Source: Triticum aestivum (Eukaryota > Streptophyta > Magnoliopsida > Poales > Poaceae). From it: DNA of 64,000 nt. The stretch covers positions 251,822,219 to 251,886,218 of the forward strand of contig NC_057804.1 of assembly GCF_018294505.1 (NCBI RefSeq), given 5' to 3'. This document shows, piece by piece, positions 11,393-22,400 of the stretch. Within the stretch, counting starts at the first letter, position 1, and every line of letters begins with the position of its first letter. A program made the translations under genes and the position numbers. The notes beneath the pieces were generated by a model, which saw only the letters and a program-made list of their open reading frames with translations, was not told where the DNA came from and did not search any database.

Positions 11393-11950
11393 CGGCGGCG
11401 GCGCTATGGCAGCAGTAGCAGAGGCTGAGAGGAGAAGAAGAAGAGTGGGAGGGCGCGCAGGAGATTTGCCACACTCCTTCCCCCTCCCTACTTATAGCGC
11501 CCGGGCTATGTAGCCGAGGGGGCGGGACATGGGGTCGTGGGATTAACTGCGCCCACGTCCCCACGACCCCCCGTCTCCCGCGCGCATTTACCCCGTCGTG
11601 AATGGTCATGGGAATGGCAACCGTCCCCTCTGGCACAGGGAATCCGCCCGGTTGCCGAGGCATGGTGGTGGCGGGCCCGGCCCGGTGTCATGTCCCGTCT
11701 AGAATGTGGGGTGTCAGGCTTGCCAGGCTGACGTGCGCTGCATGGCGCGTCCGTGGCGGGCGGCTGCCTGGGAAGCTTAACAGGCACGCCACCTGTTTCC
11801 CGCCTGGAAGCTCAAAATCAACCATATAGCTCCGCCTGGGTGAGGCCGGCTTGAGCAGTCGGTTGGCCGCGAGACGGATCGACATTTTCCCAGAGCTCGG
11901 TGAGGGGGAAGCCGCTGAGACTTCGCGGCCCCTCGACCACGACGCATCAC
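11393..11950. other. Region between antisense gene start and polypurine tract
   Basis: It holds the antisense leader and TATA box (to about 11500). Beyond that is about 450 bp of GC-rich sequence with no gene I can support. Confidence 0.6.
11492..11497 (-). promoter_or_regulatory. TATA box of the antisense gene
   Basis: On the minus strand GCGCTATAAGTAGG lies about 150 bp upstream of the ATG at 11344. A C/T-rich leader (CTCTTCTTCTTCTCCTCTC, near 11440-11420) separates them, as in plant 5' leaders. The antisense gene therefore seems to have its own promoter, independent of the LTR. Confidence 0.55.
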
Positions 11951-11966
11951 CGGCGTCGGGGACTAC
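11951..11966 (+). promoter_or_regulatory. Polypurine tract of Y
   Basis: CGGCGTCGGGGACTAC lies directly before the 3' LTR start TGTCGG. Its position marks it as the plus-strand primer for reverse transcription. The GGGGACTAC form is typical of this grass gypsy group. Confidence 0.75.
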
Positions 11967-13030
11967 TGTCGGAGTAATGGGCCACGGGTAGGCTCACCCG
12001 AGTCCCAAGATTTATCAAGACTTTGGGCCAGCTCCGCCTAGCTGGGCCCCAAGCCGAAACTCCGCCCTCTGGGGCTGGCTGGCTCAGCGGTCGGCTGCCA
12101 GAAGGCGGGTGACCCAAGACTACGGCTCTCCGAGCGGCCGGCTCCTGGCGGCCGCCTTCCAGAGAGGGCGGCAACGGGCAAGCGGCCACCTCGTGACTAC
12201 GGGGCGGCCGAGCTCCCATCGAGAGTTCAAGTCAGAGTATGGCTACAGTACGGAACTACGCCTCACATGTTCAAGATAGGCGTGGCTACAGTGCTCCATA
12301 CAGACGGTGATCTCCACACGACAGAGCACTGTGTCGTATCTACCATGACGTCGCTCCAGGCAGGTGGGGCCCTGTTCCCCACGACGACCTGTCGGTACGG
12401 CCTGCCAGAGGCGGGCCCTATCGGGCAGTGACCCCAAGGAAGATGGCGGAAGCTCAGCCATTAAGCTGATAAGACCAGGTGTGGCTACAGTGTCTTCCCA
12501 CCAGGCGGCGGGACTGTAGCGACGCTAGGATGACCAAGCCCCCGTCACCAACGACACGGCTACAGTGAACAACCACCAACCAGTCGGCGGGGACCACCAG
12601 GCGGCGGGCCCCAGCGGTCGGCGGAGAAGCCGGAGGCCAAAGACATTGACAGCCGGGCCCAGCAGCCGGCCGGATTACCATTGTACCCCTGGGTGGTAGG
12701 TCTATATAAACTCCCCAGGCCACCCATGCAAAGGGTTCGACCCCATTAGAACTAGCCACCCCCTAGAGCAGGAAGAGAGCTAAGTCTTGCCTCCTTCTGC
12801 CTATAGCATATAGCTCGTGGAGCACATTGTATCACTTGTGCCTTAGTGATCATGCGGAGACCCCACAGAGCAGGACTAGGGGTGTTATCTCCTAGGAGAG
12901 CCCTGAACCTGGGTAAAGTACGCCGGCGTTCGTGTCTACGCCTTATCCTGCTTCTAGGCACCGGCGACGTTCTACTCGCTCCCACCATGCTAAGCCATCC
13001 CTTGGCATATGTCGCACCCAACCCCCGACA
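11967..13030 (+). repeat. 3' LTR of Y (1064 bp)
   Basis: It starts TGTCGGAGTAATGG and ends CCCCCGACA, with the 6-bp inverted ends TGTCGG/CCGACA. A TATA box lies at 12703-12710. GGCTACAGT occurs four times upstream of it (12241, 12284, 12483, 12558) and may be a U3 enhancer element. The last 71 bp match bases 1-71 of the window. Confidence 0.93.
12703..12710 (+). promoter_or_regulatory. TATA box in the Y LTR
   Basis: TATATAAA sits about 740 bp into the LTR, with a GC-rich upstream region, as expected for the U3/R boundary that drives the element transcript. Confidence 0.65.
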
Positions 13031-13058
13031 GGTGAGATCAAGTTCAGACTGGCCCCGC
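13031..13058 (-). pseudogene. 28-bp sliver of element Z between Y and X
   Basis: Read on the minus strand, 13053-13033 encodes ASLNLIS in the same frame in which Z protease breaks off at 29835 (MLVNGG). This is the expected continuation of a gypsy protease active-site loop. Bases 13031-13035 (GGTGA) are the right-hand target duplication of Y, and 13054-13058 (CCCGC) is the left-hand duplication of X. The sliver shows that Y and X both inserted into Z. Confidence 0.85.
13054..13058. repeat. Left target-site duplication of X (CCCGC)
   Basis: CCCGC directly precedes LTR1 and is repeated directly after LTR3 at 29835-29839. Confidence 0.85.
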
Positions 13059-16000
13059 TATAACGCCCCGGATACAACTTTCCACATTTGTAACTCCAAC
13101 TCTTGCCTTTTCTGGAGATGCAATATGTTATTTCCTTCGTGGTTGGGGTTTTGTCTTTTGTTTTACATTTTGTTCATGTCAGGCATTTCATCTCATGGCA
13201 TCATGTGCATTGCATTCACATGTTTTTTTCATAAAACTCGTTAACGTTCATAGTTGCCGATTCTCTCTTTGTCTCTATTGACGAATTGTCAGACCGCTCG
13301 TCTTCGTTGACCTTTCTGAGACCATCCACCCACTTGCACGCGATCGCCTTGTTCCTCTGCATAGCGCATAGACCCCTCGCATGCGTTCGAAACTTACCCC
13401 GAACCCGAACCGCTCAGTCATCACCGTTGGATTCGGATCATCCCCAAACATCAGAAAAACATCTCCATTTTATTTATTTGGACTCCCTAGCCTATTTTTC
13501 CCGATCGTCCGATTTCGATCGGAGGGACGAAATAGCCCCTAACCAAAATCTGGTACTATATATATCTGACCAATCCCTAATTTATAGGGATCCTCCCCTG
13601 TCCAATCCCCGCCGCCGCCAGTCAACCACCCCTCTTCTTCCTCGGGATCCATTCCGATCCTCTCACCTGCCTTCTCCTTGAATCCCCATCCATCCGGTCC
13701 AAATCCTTCGAGCAACCCACTTCCTCCATCGATCCTCCGTAGGAGGGCGATTGCTCCCCAGCCTCCCGTGATCCTTGCTCATCCCGAGCACTGGCCGTGC
13801 CCGACCTCGACCTCCAGGCTAGCCCTCTGCGCCCCTCCTCCTCTACTACTTCGCGCTGCTGCCTCGTCAGCTCCGCTGCCGGCGACCAGGGCCAGCAGGC
13901 TGCCGTCCCTCTTCGCCTTCTCCTTCCTTCCCTCCTCAAGCTGCTCCTCCCTGACCATGCCTCCCTCGTCTCGTTGTTCCTCGCAGGGAACCATGACTGC
14001 CGCCCCGGAGCAGCAGTAGCAACATCGGAGACCCCTGGTCGGTCAGCATCCAGTCGCCCCATCGCGTCCTGCAATCTATCTCACTATCTCTTTCGTCGTC
14101 ACTTCCTCGTTTTCTTCTCTGAATCCCCCTCTATATTCGTTCTAGGCTACAAGCAACGGCGTCGCTGCCGCGTCGTGTGGTAACTGCGACCCTCTAGCCG
14201 CTCGCCAAGGCCTTCTTCGTGCCCGCAAGCTTCGCCTGCACCTTGCCCTATAGCATCTCCAGTGGGATCCCGACCGGGCGGAACTCGCTTGCTTCGCCAA
14301 TTCCATCCTGTCACTGGCGTCCCCTGCATCGCGCGAGTCGCCGAGCCCCTGCCTTCCCGCATGGCTCTGTTGACCAGCTCGTCAGGTCCCGTGCGCCCCT
14401 GCCTCGCCATGGATGCGCCTCCCTGCTGCCAAAGCCCCACGATCATGCGCCAAGTCCCTCGCGGTCGGCCCCTGCTTCCCCTGCTTCGAGCAGCAAGCTC
14501 GGGATGAAGGGCGCCCCGCATCGCTCCGTGGACCGCGTCCCCTACGCCTCGTTCGATCTAGCCAGGAGCAGCCTAGCCAGTCCAGTTCGCCTCCGCCTCA
14601 CTGGGCCAAGCCCATGGGTGAGCAGCCCCCTCCAGTCCCCCTCCTGTACCCTGTTTGGCCAGCCAGATTCGGCCCGATGCGTGATTTTTTCCTGCCAGCG
14701 ATTTTAGCTATTATCCATTGAATTAATAGATTTGCAGAAAAGTCCCTCATGTTCATGCATTTAATAACTCAAGAATCGTGCTTCGGATTAAAATGATTTA
14801 TATATGTAAAATGCTTAGAATTTTGTGTAGATTAATAATTTGCCACTTTCATCCATGTTTAAAACGTTTAAAATTGTTGTTTGTTTAAATTTGCTCAAAT
14901 GCCATGTTAAAATGATTTATTTCATAACTAAATAACCGTAGCTCGGTTTTAAATAAACTTTATATGTAAATGGGGTGGAAAAATGCCTAGTTTAACTTGG
15001 TACACTTTCTTTTACTAATTAACAACATTAAAATATGTTTTAGGGCAGAACAGTACCAAAAACTAAAATATGGACATGAGGATTTTCCGGAATTGTTGTT
15101 TGTTGTTCTGGCCTCATTTAAACTTGCCTAGATAGGTAGTTTAATTATGCTTCACCTCTTGCCATGTTTAACAACATTTAATATTGCTTGGTAGCTTAAA
15201 CGAGATTAAACTAAATATGTCAATGTGGTGTTTTTTCAATATGCAACTCGTTGCATATTGAGCTCCACTTACCTTGTAATATTGTTTGTCGCACTTTGCC
15301 ATTCCATGCCTTATTAAACCGGACATGCAACATACTTGATTGTGCATCATGCCATGATTATGCTTACGTGTTTACCATGTTGTTTGTTTCTTTCCGGTGT
15401 TGCCTCTTAGTTCCGGTAATGTTGCGATTGTGAGGATTCGTTCGACTACTCCCGTTCGTCTTCTTCCTGGACTCGTTCTTCTTCCTTGCGGCATTTCAGG
15501 CAAGATGACCGCTACCCTAGATCTCATTACTATCATTGCTATGCTAGTTGCTTCGTTCTATCGCTATGCTGCGCTTCCTATCACTTGTTCTTCAAGCCTC
15601 CCCAAATTGCCATGTCAGCCTCTAACCTTTTTCACCCTTCCTAGCAAACTGTTGTTTGGCTATGTTACCGCTTTGCTCAGCCCCTCTTATAGCGTTGGTA
15701 GTTGCAGGTGAAGTTGAAGATTGATCCATGGCGGACAGGATTATGTTGGGATAACACAATATCTCTTATGTAATTAATGCATCTATATACTTGGTGAAGG
15801 GTGGAAGACTCGGCCTTATGCCTGGTGTTTTCTTCCATTCTTGCCGCCCTAGTTTCCGTCATACCAGTGCTATGTTCCTTGATTTTGCATTCCTTACGCG
15901 GTTGGGTGATTTATGGGACCCGCTTGACAGTTTGCTTTGAATAAAACTCCTCCGGCAAGGCCCAACCTTGGTTTTACCATTTGCCTCACCACCACCTATA

Positions 16001-17099
16001 CCCTTCCCTTGGGTCGGCTAATCCAAGGGTCATCTTTATTTTAGCCCCCTCGGGCCAGTGCTTCTCTAAGTGCTGGTCCGAGCCGAGCAGCCCGCGGGGG
16101 CCCCTCGGGGAAACTCGAGGTCTGGTTTTACTCGTAGATTGACTTATCCGGTGTTGCCCTAAGAACGAGATATGTGCAGCTCCTATAGGGATTGTTGGAA
16201 CATCGGGCGGCTTTGCTGGTCTTGTTTTACCATTGTCGAAATGTCTTGTAAACCAGGATTCCGAGACTGATCGGGTCTTGCTGGGAGAAGGAATATCCTT
16301 CATTGATCGTGAGAGCTTATCATGGGCTAAGATGGGACACCCCTGCAGGGTATAATCTTTCGAAATCCGTGCCCGCGGTTATGGGCAGATGGGAATTTGT
16401 TAATGTCCGGTTGTAGATAACTTGACACCAGATCCGATTTAAAACGTATCAACCGCGTGTGTAGCCGTGATGGTCTCTTCTCGGCGGAGTCCGGGAAGTG
16501 AACACGGTTTTGGGTTATGTTTGACGTAAGTAGGAGTTCAGGATCACTTCTTGATCATTGCTAGCTTCACGACCGTTCCGTTTGTTCTCTTCTCGCTCTC
16601 ATTTGCGTATGTTAGCCACCATATCATGCTTAGTGGCTGTTGCAACCTCACCACTTTACCCCTTCCATTCCCTTTAAGCTTTGCTAGTCTAGATACCCAT
16701 GGTAATGGGATTGCTGAGTCCTCGTGGCTCACAGATTACTACAACAACAGTTGCAGGTACAGGTTATGCGATGGTCCTGACACGAGAGCGATGCTTGCTT
16801 GTTTTGGAGTTCTTCTTCTGCTTCTTCTTCGATCAGGGGATAGGTTCCAGGTCGGTGGCCTGGGCTAGCGGGTGGATGTAGTATGAGTTTCTGTTTGTGT
16901 TTCATCCGTAGTTGGATGATGCTCTTATGTAAGATGATGTTGTATTCGTGTGGCATTGTATGCCTTTTGTATGTATCCCCATCTATTATGTAATGTTGAT
17001 GTAATGATATCCACCTTGCAAAAGCGTTTCAATATGCGGTTCTATCATTGGTGGGACCTTCGAGTCTCTTGAGGATAGTATCGCATATTGGGCATGACA
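13059..17099 (+). repeat. LTR1 of X (4041 bp)
   Basis: It starts TATAACGCCCCGG, where LTR2 and LTR3 start TGTAACGCCCC, so the terminal TG is mutated. It ends GGGCATGACA. A TATA-like TATATATA lies at 13557-13564, about 500 bp in, so more than 3.5 kb of the LTR would be transcribed leader. A GC-rich block (about 13600-14700) is followed by AT-rich sequence. Many ORFs here read through because of composition; none resembles a known protein. Confidence 0.88.
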
Positions 17100-17101
17100 A
17101 G

Positions 17102-17114
17102 TTGGTATCAGAGC
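17102..17114 (+). promoter_or_regulatory. Primer-binding site of X
   Basis: TTGGTATCAGAGC starts two bases after LTR1. It matches the 3' end complement of plant initiator tRNA-Met, the commonest LTR-retrotransposon primer. Confidence 0.9.
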
Positions 17115-19448
17115 CTTGACCGACCCTAGGAGCCCCCTTGATTGATCGTGTAGTCTGGTCGATGTTGAGTCTAGAATAAACTATTTTCGGAGTCTCGTTA
17201 CATCGGAGAGTAGCAATTCTTTTTACTCCTCAGCCCCTTCGTCACTCTGGTGAGGAATCTTGACGTAGGTGTTTTGACTTACTCCTCTTCCCCTTCAAAT
17301 TTATCTTTAGGATCACGCAGTTGGTTTTTTGATCGTTGGTTCTCAGCTCTTTTCATCCGGTGCATTTCTCGTCAAGTTGACTCGAGCCTCTTCATTGTTG
17401 CCGAGTTCAATCCTCAGTTGTTTTCTTTCCCACCCGCCAACCCTTCCTCTTCTTGAAACCAGAGTTTGTAATCGAGTATCCATCCTACTCGTGCGAAGTC
17501 TTTGCCTTCTTTCCTCAATGATTTCAACCGGTGTTTTCTCTTCCAGTTATTCGTTGGTTCCCCCTTCCAAGTTGCCTTTATTTTCCCGCCCTCCCACCCT
17601 TTTTCTTCCCGGAGTCCGAGTCTCTTTCGACCATCAATTTCATTTGTGTGGAGCCTCTTCAGCCTTTCGTCAATTATTTCAACCGGTGAATTCTCGTCTC
17701 GTTCGTCATTCTTCATCCCTTTCTTTTTCCGGTGGATTCAATTCAAGTTTTTCAGTAGTGATTACATTCTTTTCCTTGGATCAAGTGTTTTCCCTGCTCG
17801 TTTGTCTCTCGCCAGTTTATCCTTCCGGAGTGCTCAGACATATCAGGAGATTCGTCTGTGTGTGATTTAATTCGAGTTTGTCACCTCATTCAAATATTTC
17901 AATTGTTCCGGTGCATCATCTATCTCTTCAACAATCCTTTCCAATGGTGTTTTTCTCTCTAGTGGGCCCTAACCCACAGGTCTTTTTCCTGGATCTTACC
18001 TGACTCTTCTAATTCCCCGGAGTTATTCTCAATACTTTTCAAGTGTGACGTAAGTATGAATTTCATCAGTCAGATGCCTTTCCAAGATCGTTTTCAAACT
18101 CTTTTCATTGTTGGCTCAACATCTTCGCTTGTCATTCTACCGGAGTATCTCAGTAATTTTGGTGGTGTTTCTCGTCGTCATTGGAAGACCAAAGAAGATT
18201 TTTCCTCCAAATCTTGCTCGTTCTCTCGAATATTCGGGGTTCCAGCTTCATGTTATCCTCGTGAATTATTCTGTTTGTCAGTTATTCTTTCCCTAACCAT
18301 CCGAAGTGTGTCAGGAGTTGTTTTTCCATTTCTTTTCATCAGAGGCCATCGTTCCAGAAGAATTCTTTGTCCTCACATTTCAGCTATGGTTATCCAATTA
18401 TCCCGGTGATTCATTCTCCTTCATCAGTCATTTTCTAATTCTTACGGTGGTTCCTTCACACTCCTTTTCCTTTGTCATCATATCAATTCATTCGTTGTTT
18501 CCAATCCTACCGGTGATTCATGAAGACCTTTCTCAAGTTTTGTGCCACATTCCCCTTAATTCTCTTTCAAGAAGAATAAGTAATATGCAAAATCCATTGC
18601 TTGTCATCAATTAAATTTGATGAAGGATAAGCATACAATAAATCTTATTCTTATTTCATCCAAGTGAGTAATCCCTTTTCTTCGGACTTTGTTCTTAATG
18701 AATAAATTCTAGTTCCAAGTGTTTTTCATATTTTCTTTTCCGGAGCTCAAATTTCCTCAGTCATTTCGTCAGAACCCCCATATAAATCACCGCAAGGTTT
18801 AATCTTATTCTTTCATCCTTCATTCTATCTCATCATCCTTTTGTTGCCGGAGTTCTTCATGGTGGTTCTTCAGGATTTAATTCTTTCTTCAAGAGTTCAT
18901 CAAGATTCTTGTTGGTGGAGTTCAAGTATCTTTTCTTCTCACGTCTCGAAGTGTAATTAATAATCCGTATTCTTTTGAAGTGGAGTTTTGCATTTATTCG
19001 TTCTTCTAAGCTATTTGGACTTTGTTTGTGGTCTAATTTCACCTCAAGTTTTGAGATGGTTTTGATAAGTCCACAACAAGTTTATTCCTTCGTCATTGTT
19101 TTTTCTCAACAACTCCATTCAATCCTTCCTTCTAAGTTCCTTTCATTCCATTCTTTCAATTCTTCCGGAGGCATTGCATTGTTTATCTCATCAAGTGCCA
19201 TCCCGTATTGTGAAGCTCGTGTTCTATTCCTCCATGTTTTAACCGGAGTGCTGCCTAAATCCTTTCAATCTTATTCATTTCTTATCTCGTTCTAACCGGA
19301 GTGGTTTCATAGCCTATCTGATTCCGTGAGCTTTAGATTCTCGTCATTCTCCTCGTTCCTCTCTTCTTCTCGAGTGCTCTCAATTCTTTGATTTTTCTCT
19401 TGAGTTCTTGTTTCACCTCATCCCTTTTCCCTTCCGTCTCGGTCCTAA

Positions 19449-19465
19449 GATCTCGGGACGAGATC
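19449..19465. repeat. Inverted repeat GATCTCGGGACGAGATC before LTR2
   Basis: Arms GATCTCG and CGAGATC with a 3-base loop. The same sequence lies at the matching place before LTR3 (25784-25800), so it is a conserved part of the internal 3' end near the plus-strand priming site. Confidence 0.85.
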
Positions 19466-19485
19466 TCTTGTTAGTGGAGGAGTGT

Positions 19486-22400
19486 TGTAACGCCCCAGAT
19501 TAGATGCGCCAGGTGTCTGCCAGTTATTCGCCTTCGTTGCCATGTCAGCTGCTTGCGTGTTGCATTTTTCCATGTCATCATCTGCATTTCATCTGCATGT
19601 TTTTTTTCAAAACTTGCATCCGTTCGGGTTCCGCCGGTTCTCTCCGTTGTCCGTTCTGAGCCAGACACACTCGCACGCGCCCACGGCATCTCCAAAATAT
19701 TATTTTATAAGTGGCTTAAAATGTTCTCGGAATGGGTTGCAACTTGTCGTGCGGTCTTATTATAGTGTAGGCAGGCTGCTTGCCAAGTTTCGTCGCATTC
19801 GGAGTCCATTTGATAGCCCAACCGTTAAACCTACAACCGCAATATAGCCGGTCTATACGTCGGACGTTTTCGGTATTCAGAAACTGTTGCCGGGCTGCCT
19901 TCTCTTCTCTCTTCTCAACTCAACCCCCCTCCGCGCAACCCATCTAACCCGGCTTAAACCCCCCCTCTAACCAGTGCCGTTGGATCGTCATCGGAGGCTC
20001 CGAAACCCCTCCAAAACCCTCAAACCCTAGCCCCTACCCTTTATATACACCTTCCCCTTCCAATTTTGGCAGCCTACCCCCCTCTCCTCCTTGTTTTCAC
20101 TGCCTCCCACCTCAAATTCCGTGCGCCCCAACCAGCCACCACCACCTGCGCCGCCCCAAGCCACGCCGGAGAGCCGTCGCCGCCGCCCTGGTCGGGGATC
20201 GAGCGGAGGAGCCGCTCGATCCGGCGCCCCGTCGACCGTGCCTCGCGTGGGCCCCGGGCCAGTGTCCCGTCTGGCCCAGCGCCGTGGCCCAGCCCAGCTC
20301 CCTCTGCCTCCCAGCCAGCCTGCTTCCTTCCTGGGCTTGGCCCGATGTGAGCACCACCGCAAACCCTCGCCCTGTGTGCATGTTATCTATATAGCGCCCG
20401 TATGTTTTTTTTCCAGAAAAACGCCCAAGTCCCTGACATTTTGATGCTATGTTTGACATGCCATAACTCCCTGTGTGCTGCTCCATTTTGCGTGCATAAT
20501 ATATCAAAATGATCGTCATGAGTTGCTCTACATTTCATTCCATTGCACCATGTTCATTTGAGTCCAAATTGATGCCTGAATCATCGTTGCAAGAGTGCTA
20601 TATAATATTGTCTGCTGTCTATTAACAGAACATGTTCATTTGTCATTTTTGCCATGTTTGATGTGTGGATCCTTTGAGGTTGATGTCTACATGTGTTTTG
20701 TGCTACATCATGCCATATTTACAGGGGCGCAATCCATGTATTTTGTTGAGTTGTGTAGTGAGTGCATCGAGCTCGTGAAGTAGTGTACTTGCTGTTACTG
20801 TTTTGCTAGGCTGAATCTGTTATTTTGTGATGCTATGTAAACCTGCCGCTATAAGTCATTCTATTCATAATCTGGGGATGTTCACTAAGGATGTTTTGAT
20901 ATACATATCATGCTCTATCCACCCATGCCCCTGGTTGCATTTATAGTTTGTTGTAGCTTGTTTTTATCTTGCTCTCAAGTTGCTAAATAATGTTGTTGTC
21001 AGCCTGTTAACATTAAGATCGGTTTTGCCATGTGCTTTGCTAGTGATCCATGTATCCTATGAACTTGCTCTTGCCAGGCTTAGCTTCATAAACATGTCTT
21101 CTTACTGTTAGTCACCTTGTCATGCCATGTATTTCTCTGTGGTGAGTGGTACATGCTCACCAACATGCCTACTTATCGTTGTTCCTGCCATGTATGAATC
21201 TGTCATATAACTTGCTATGTTTACATGGGTGCCATCATATCTTCTGATCCTTTTTGGCTCATGGTCAGTAAAGGACTTCTGTTCTATGAGTTTAGTATAT
21301 TCATACCACGACTTTGTTTGCCATGTTAAGTTCCTGTAACATGTTGTTTGATAGCTCTAAACATTGCAACCTGATGTTATTTCTGCAAAGCCTGAAACTG
21401 TTATCATTTGCAATCTTGCCATGTGTGTTTGAGCATGTCTTAGTGATTTCTGGAGATAGCTCAGTGTTCATGTTTTGTTATGGTTTACCTGTACATCATG
21501 TCCATGCCTTTTGTTTTCATATTGTGGTGCTGTAGCATGTTGTTTTGATGCTTGCAATATGCCTAGTTGCTGTTTTGGACAGATTGTTGCTATAACTTGT
21601 ATAACGTGTATGTGTTGAACCGTTGCTCCGTTTTGAGTGTTCTCTATATGAAACTTGCTTAGTTTTGCATGTAGTTTCATATTATCATGTTGCATCCTTG
21701 TGTTGAGGTGCTTGCTTGATGTTTGTATGCATTTTGCATCAATGCCATGTTTAACTTGTTTTGCTCATATCTTCTAGGCCGTAGCTCCGAACTAAATGAA
21801 CTTTATATGTAACTTGACTAGAATTTCGTGTAGATCATCTTTGTGCATCTTAACTTGCTGTTTACCAACTTGAACATAAGGTTTATTCAGATTTGGACCA
21901 ATTTCGAAACTTGCATATGAGGACTTACCGGAATTGTTATATGTTGTTCCCAGCCTCATTTAAACTTGCCTTGATGTGTTGCTCTTGTTTGCATCATCTC
22001 TTGCCATGAGTAGCTTCATGTATTCTTGTCTTGCATCATACTTCTTTGTGCATCATGTCTTGTTCATGTGTGGTGTGTTTACTATGTTGTGTGTTTCTTT
22101 TTGATAGTTCCTGTTTCCGTTGCGATCGTGAGGATTCATTCGTCTACGCTTGGCTCATCTTCGTGGCTTCATCTTCTTCATGGACTCATTCTTCTTCCTT
22201 GCGGGATTTCAGGCAAGATGACCGCTACCCTAGATCTCACTATTATCATTGCTATGCTAGTTGCTTCGTTCTATCGCTATGTTGCGTTACCTATCTTTTG
22301 CTCATCAAGCCTCCCAAATTTCCATGAACCTCTAACCTTTGACACCCTTCCTAGCAAACTATTGCCTGGCTATGTTACCGCTTTGCTCAGCCCTCTTATA

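Larger units (their letters stand above)
1..13030 (+). mobile_element. Element Y: Ty3/gypsy LTR retrotransposon, 5' end cut by window edge
   Basis: A full element except for most of its 5' LTR. In order it has an LTR tail (1-71), a primer-binding site, gag, protease, reverse transcriptase, RNase H and integrase (50-6459, + strand), a spliced opposite-strand gene (11344-7172), a polypurine tract and a 3' LTR (11967-13030). The domain order PR-RT-RH-IN makes it Ty3/gypsy. The LTR starts TGTCGG and ends CCGACA. The coding frame carries 15 stops and one frameshift, so this copy cannot make its own proteins. An extra antisense gene between pol and the 3' LTR is known in some grass gypsy lineages. 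The family looks like Fatima- or Grande-type Triticeae elements, but I do not assign a name. Confidence 0.93.
17100..19485 (+). other. Internal domain 1 of X, non-coding
   Basis: It begins with the primer site and is otherwise pyrimidine-rich on the + strand with no retroelement domain in any frame. The motif CCGG followed by (A/T)G recurs about every 50-150 bp (17357, 17528, 17609, 17683, 17729, 17825, 17908, 18017, 18140, 18401, 18510, 18740, 18847, 19165, 19243, 19296). A palindrome (19449-19465) lies just before LTR2. Confidence 0.75.

Noticed and set aside
13678..14707. Several overlapping ORFs of 80-160 codons in the GC-rich block of LTR1 (and its LTR3 counterpart)
   Set aside because: Present in several frames on both strands, Ser/Pro/Arg-rich, no domain, and explained by GC-rich composition inside an LTR.
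17102..17114. tRNA-like sequence TTGGTATCAGAGC
   Set aside because: Only the primer-site complement is present; no cloverleaf follows, so it is a primer-binding site and not a tRNA gene.
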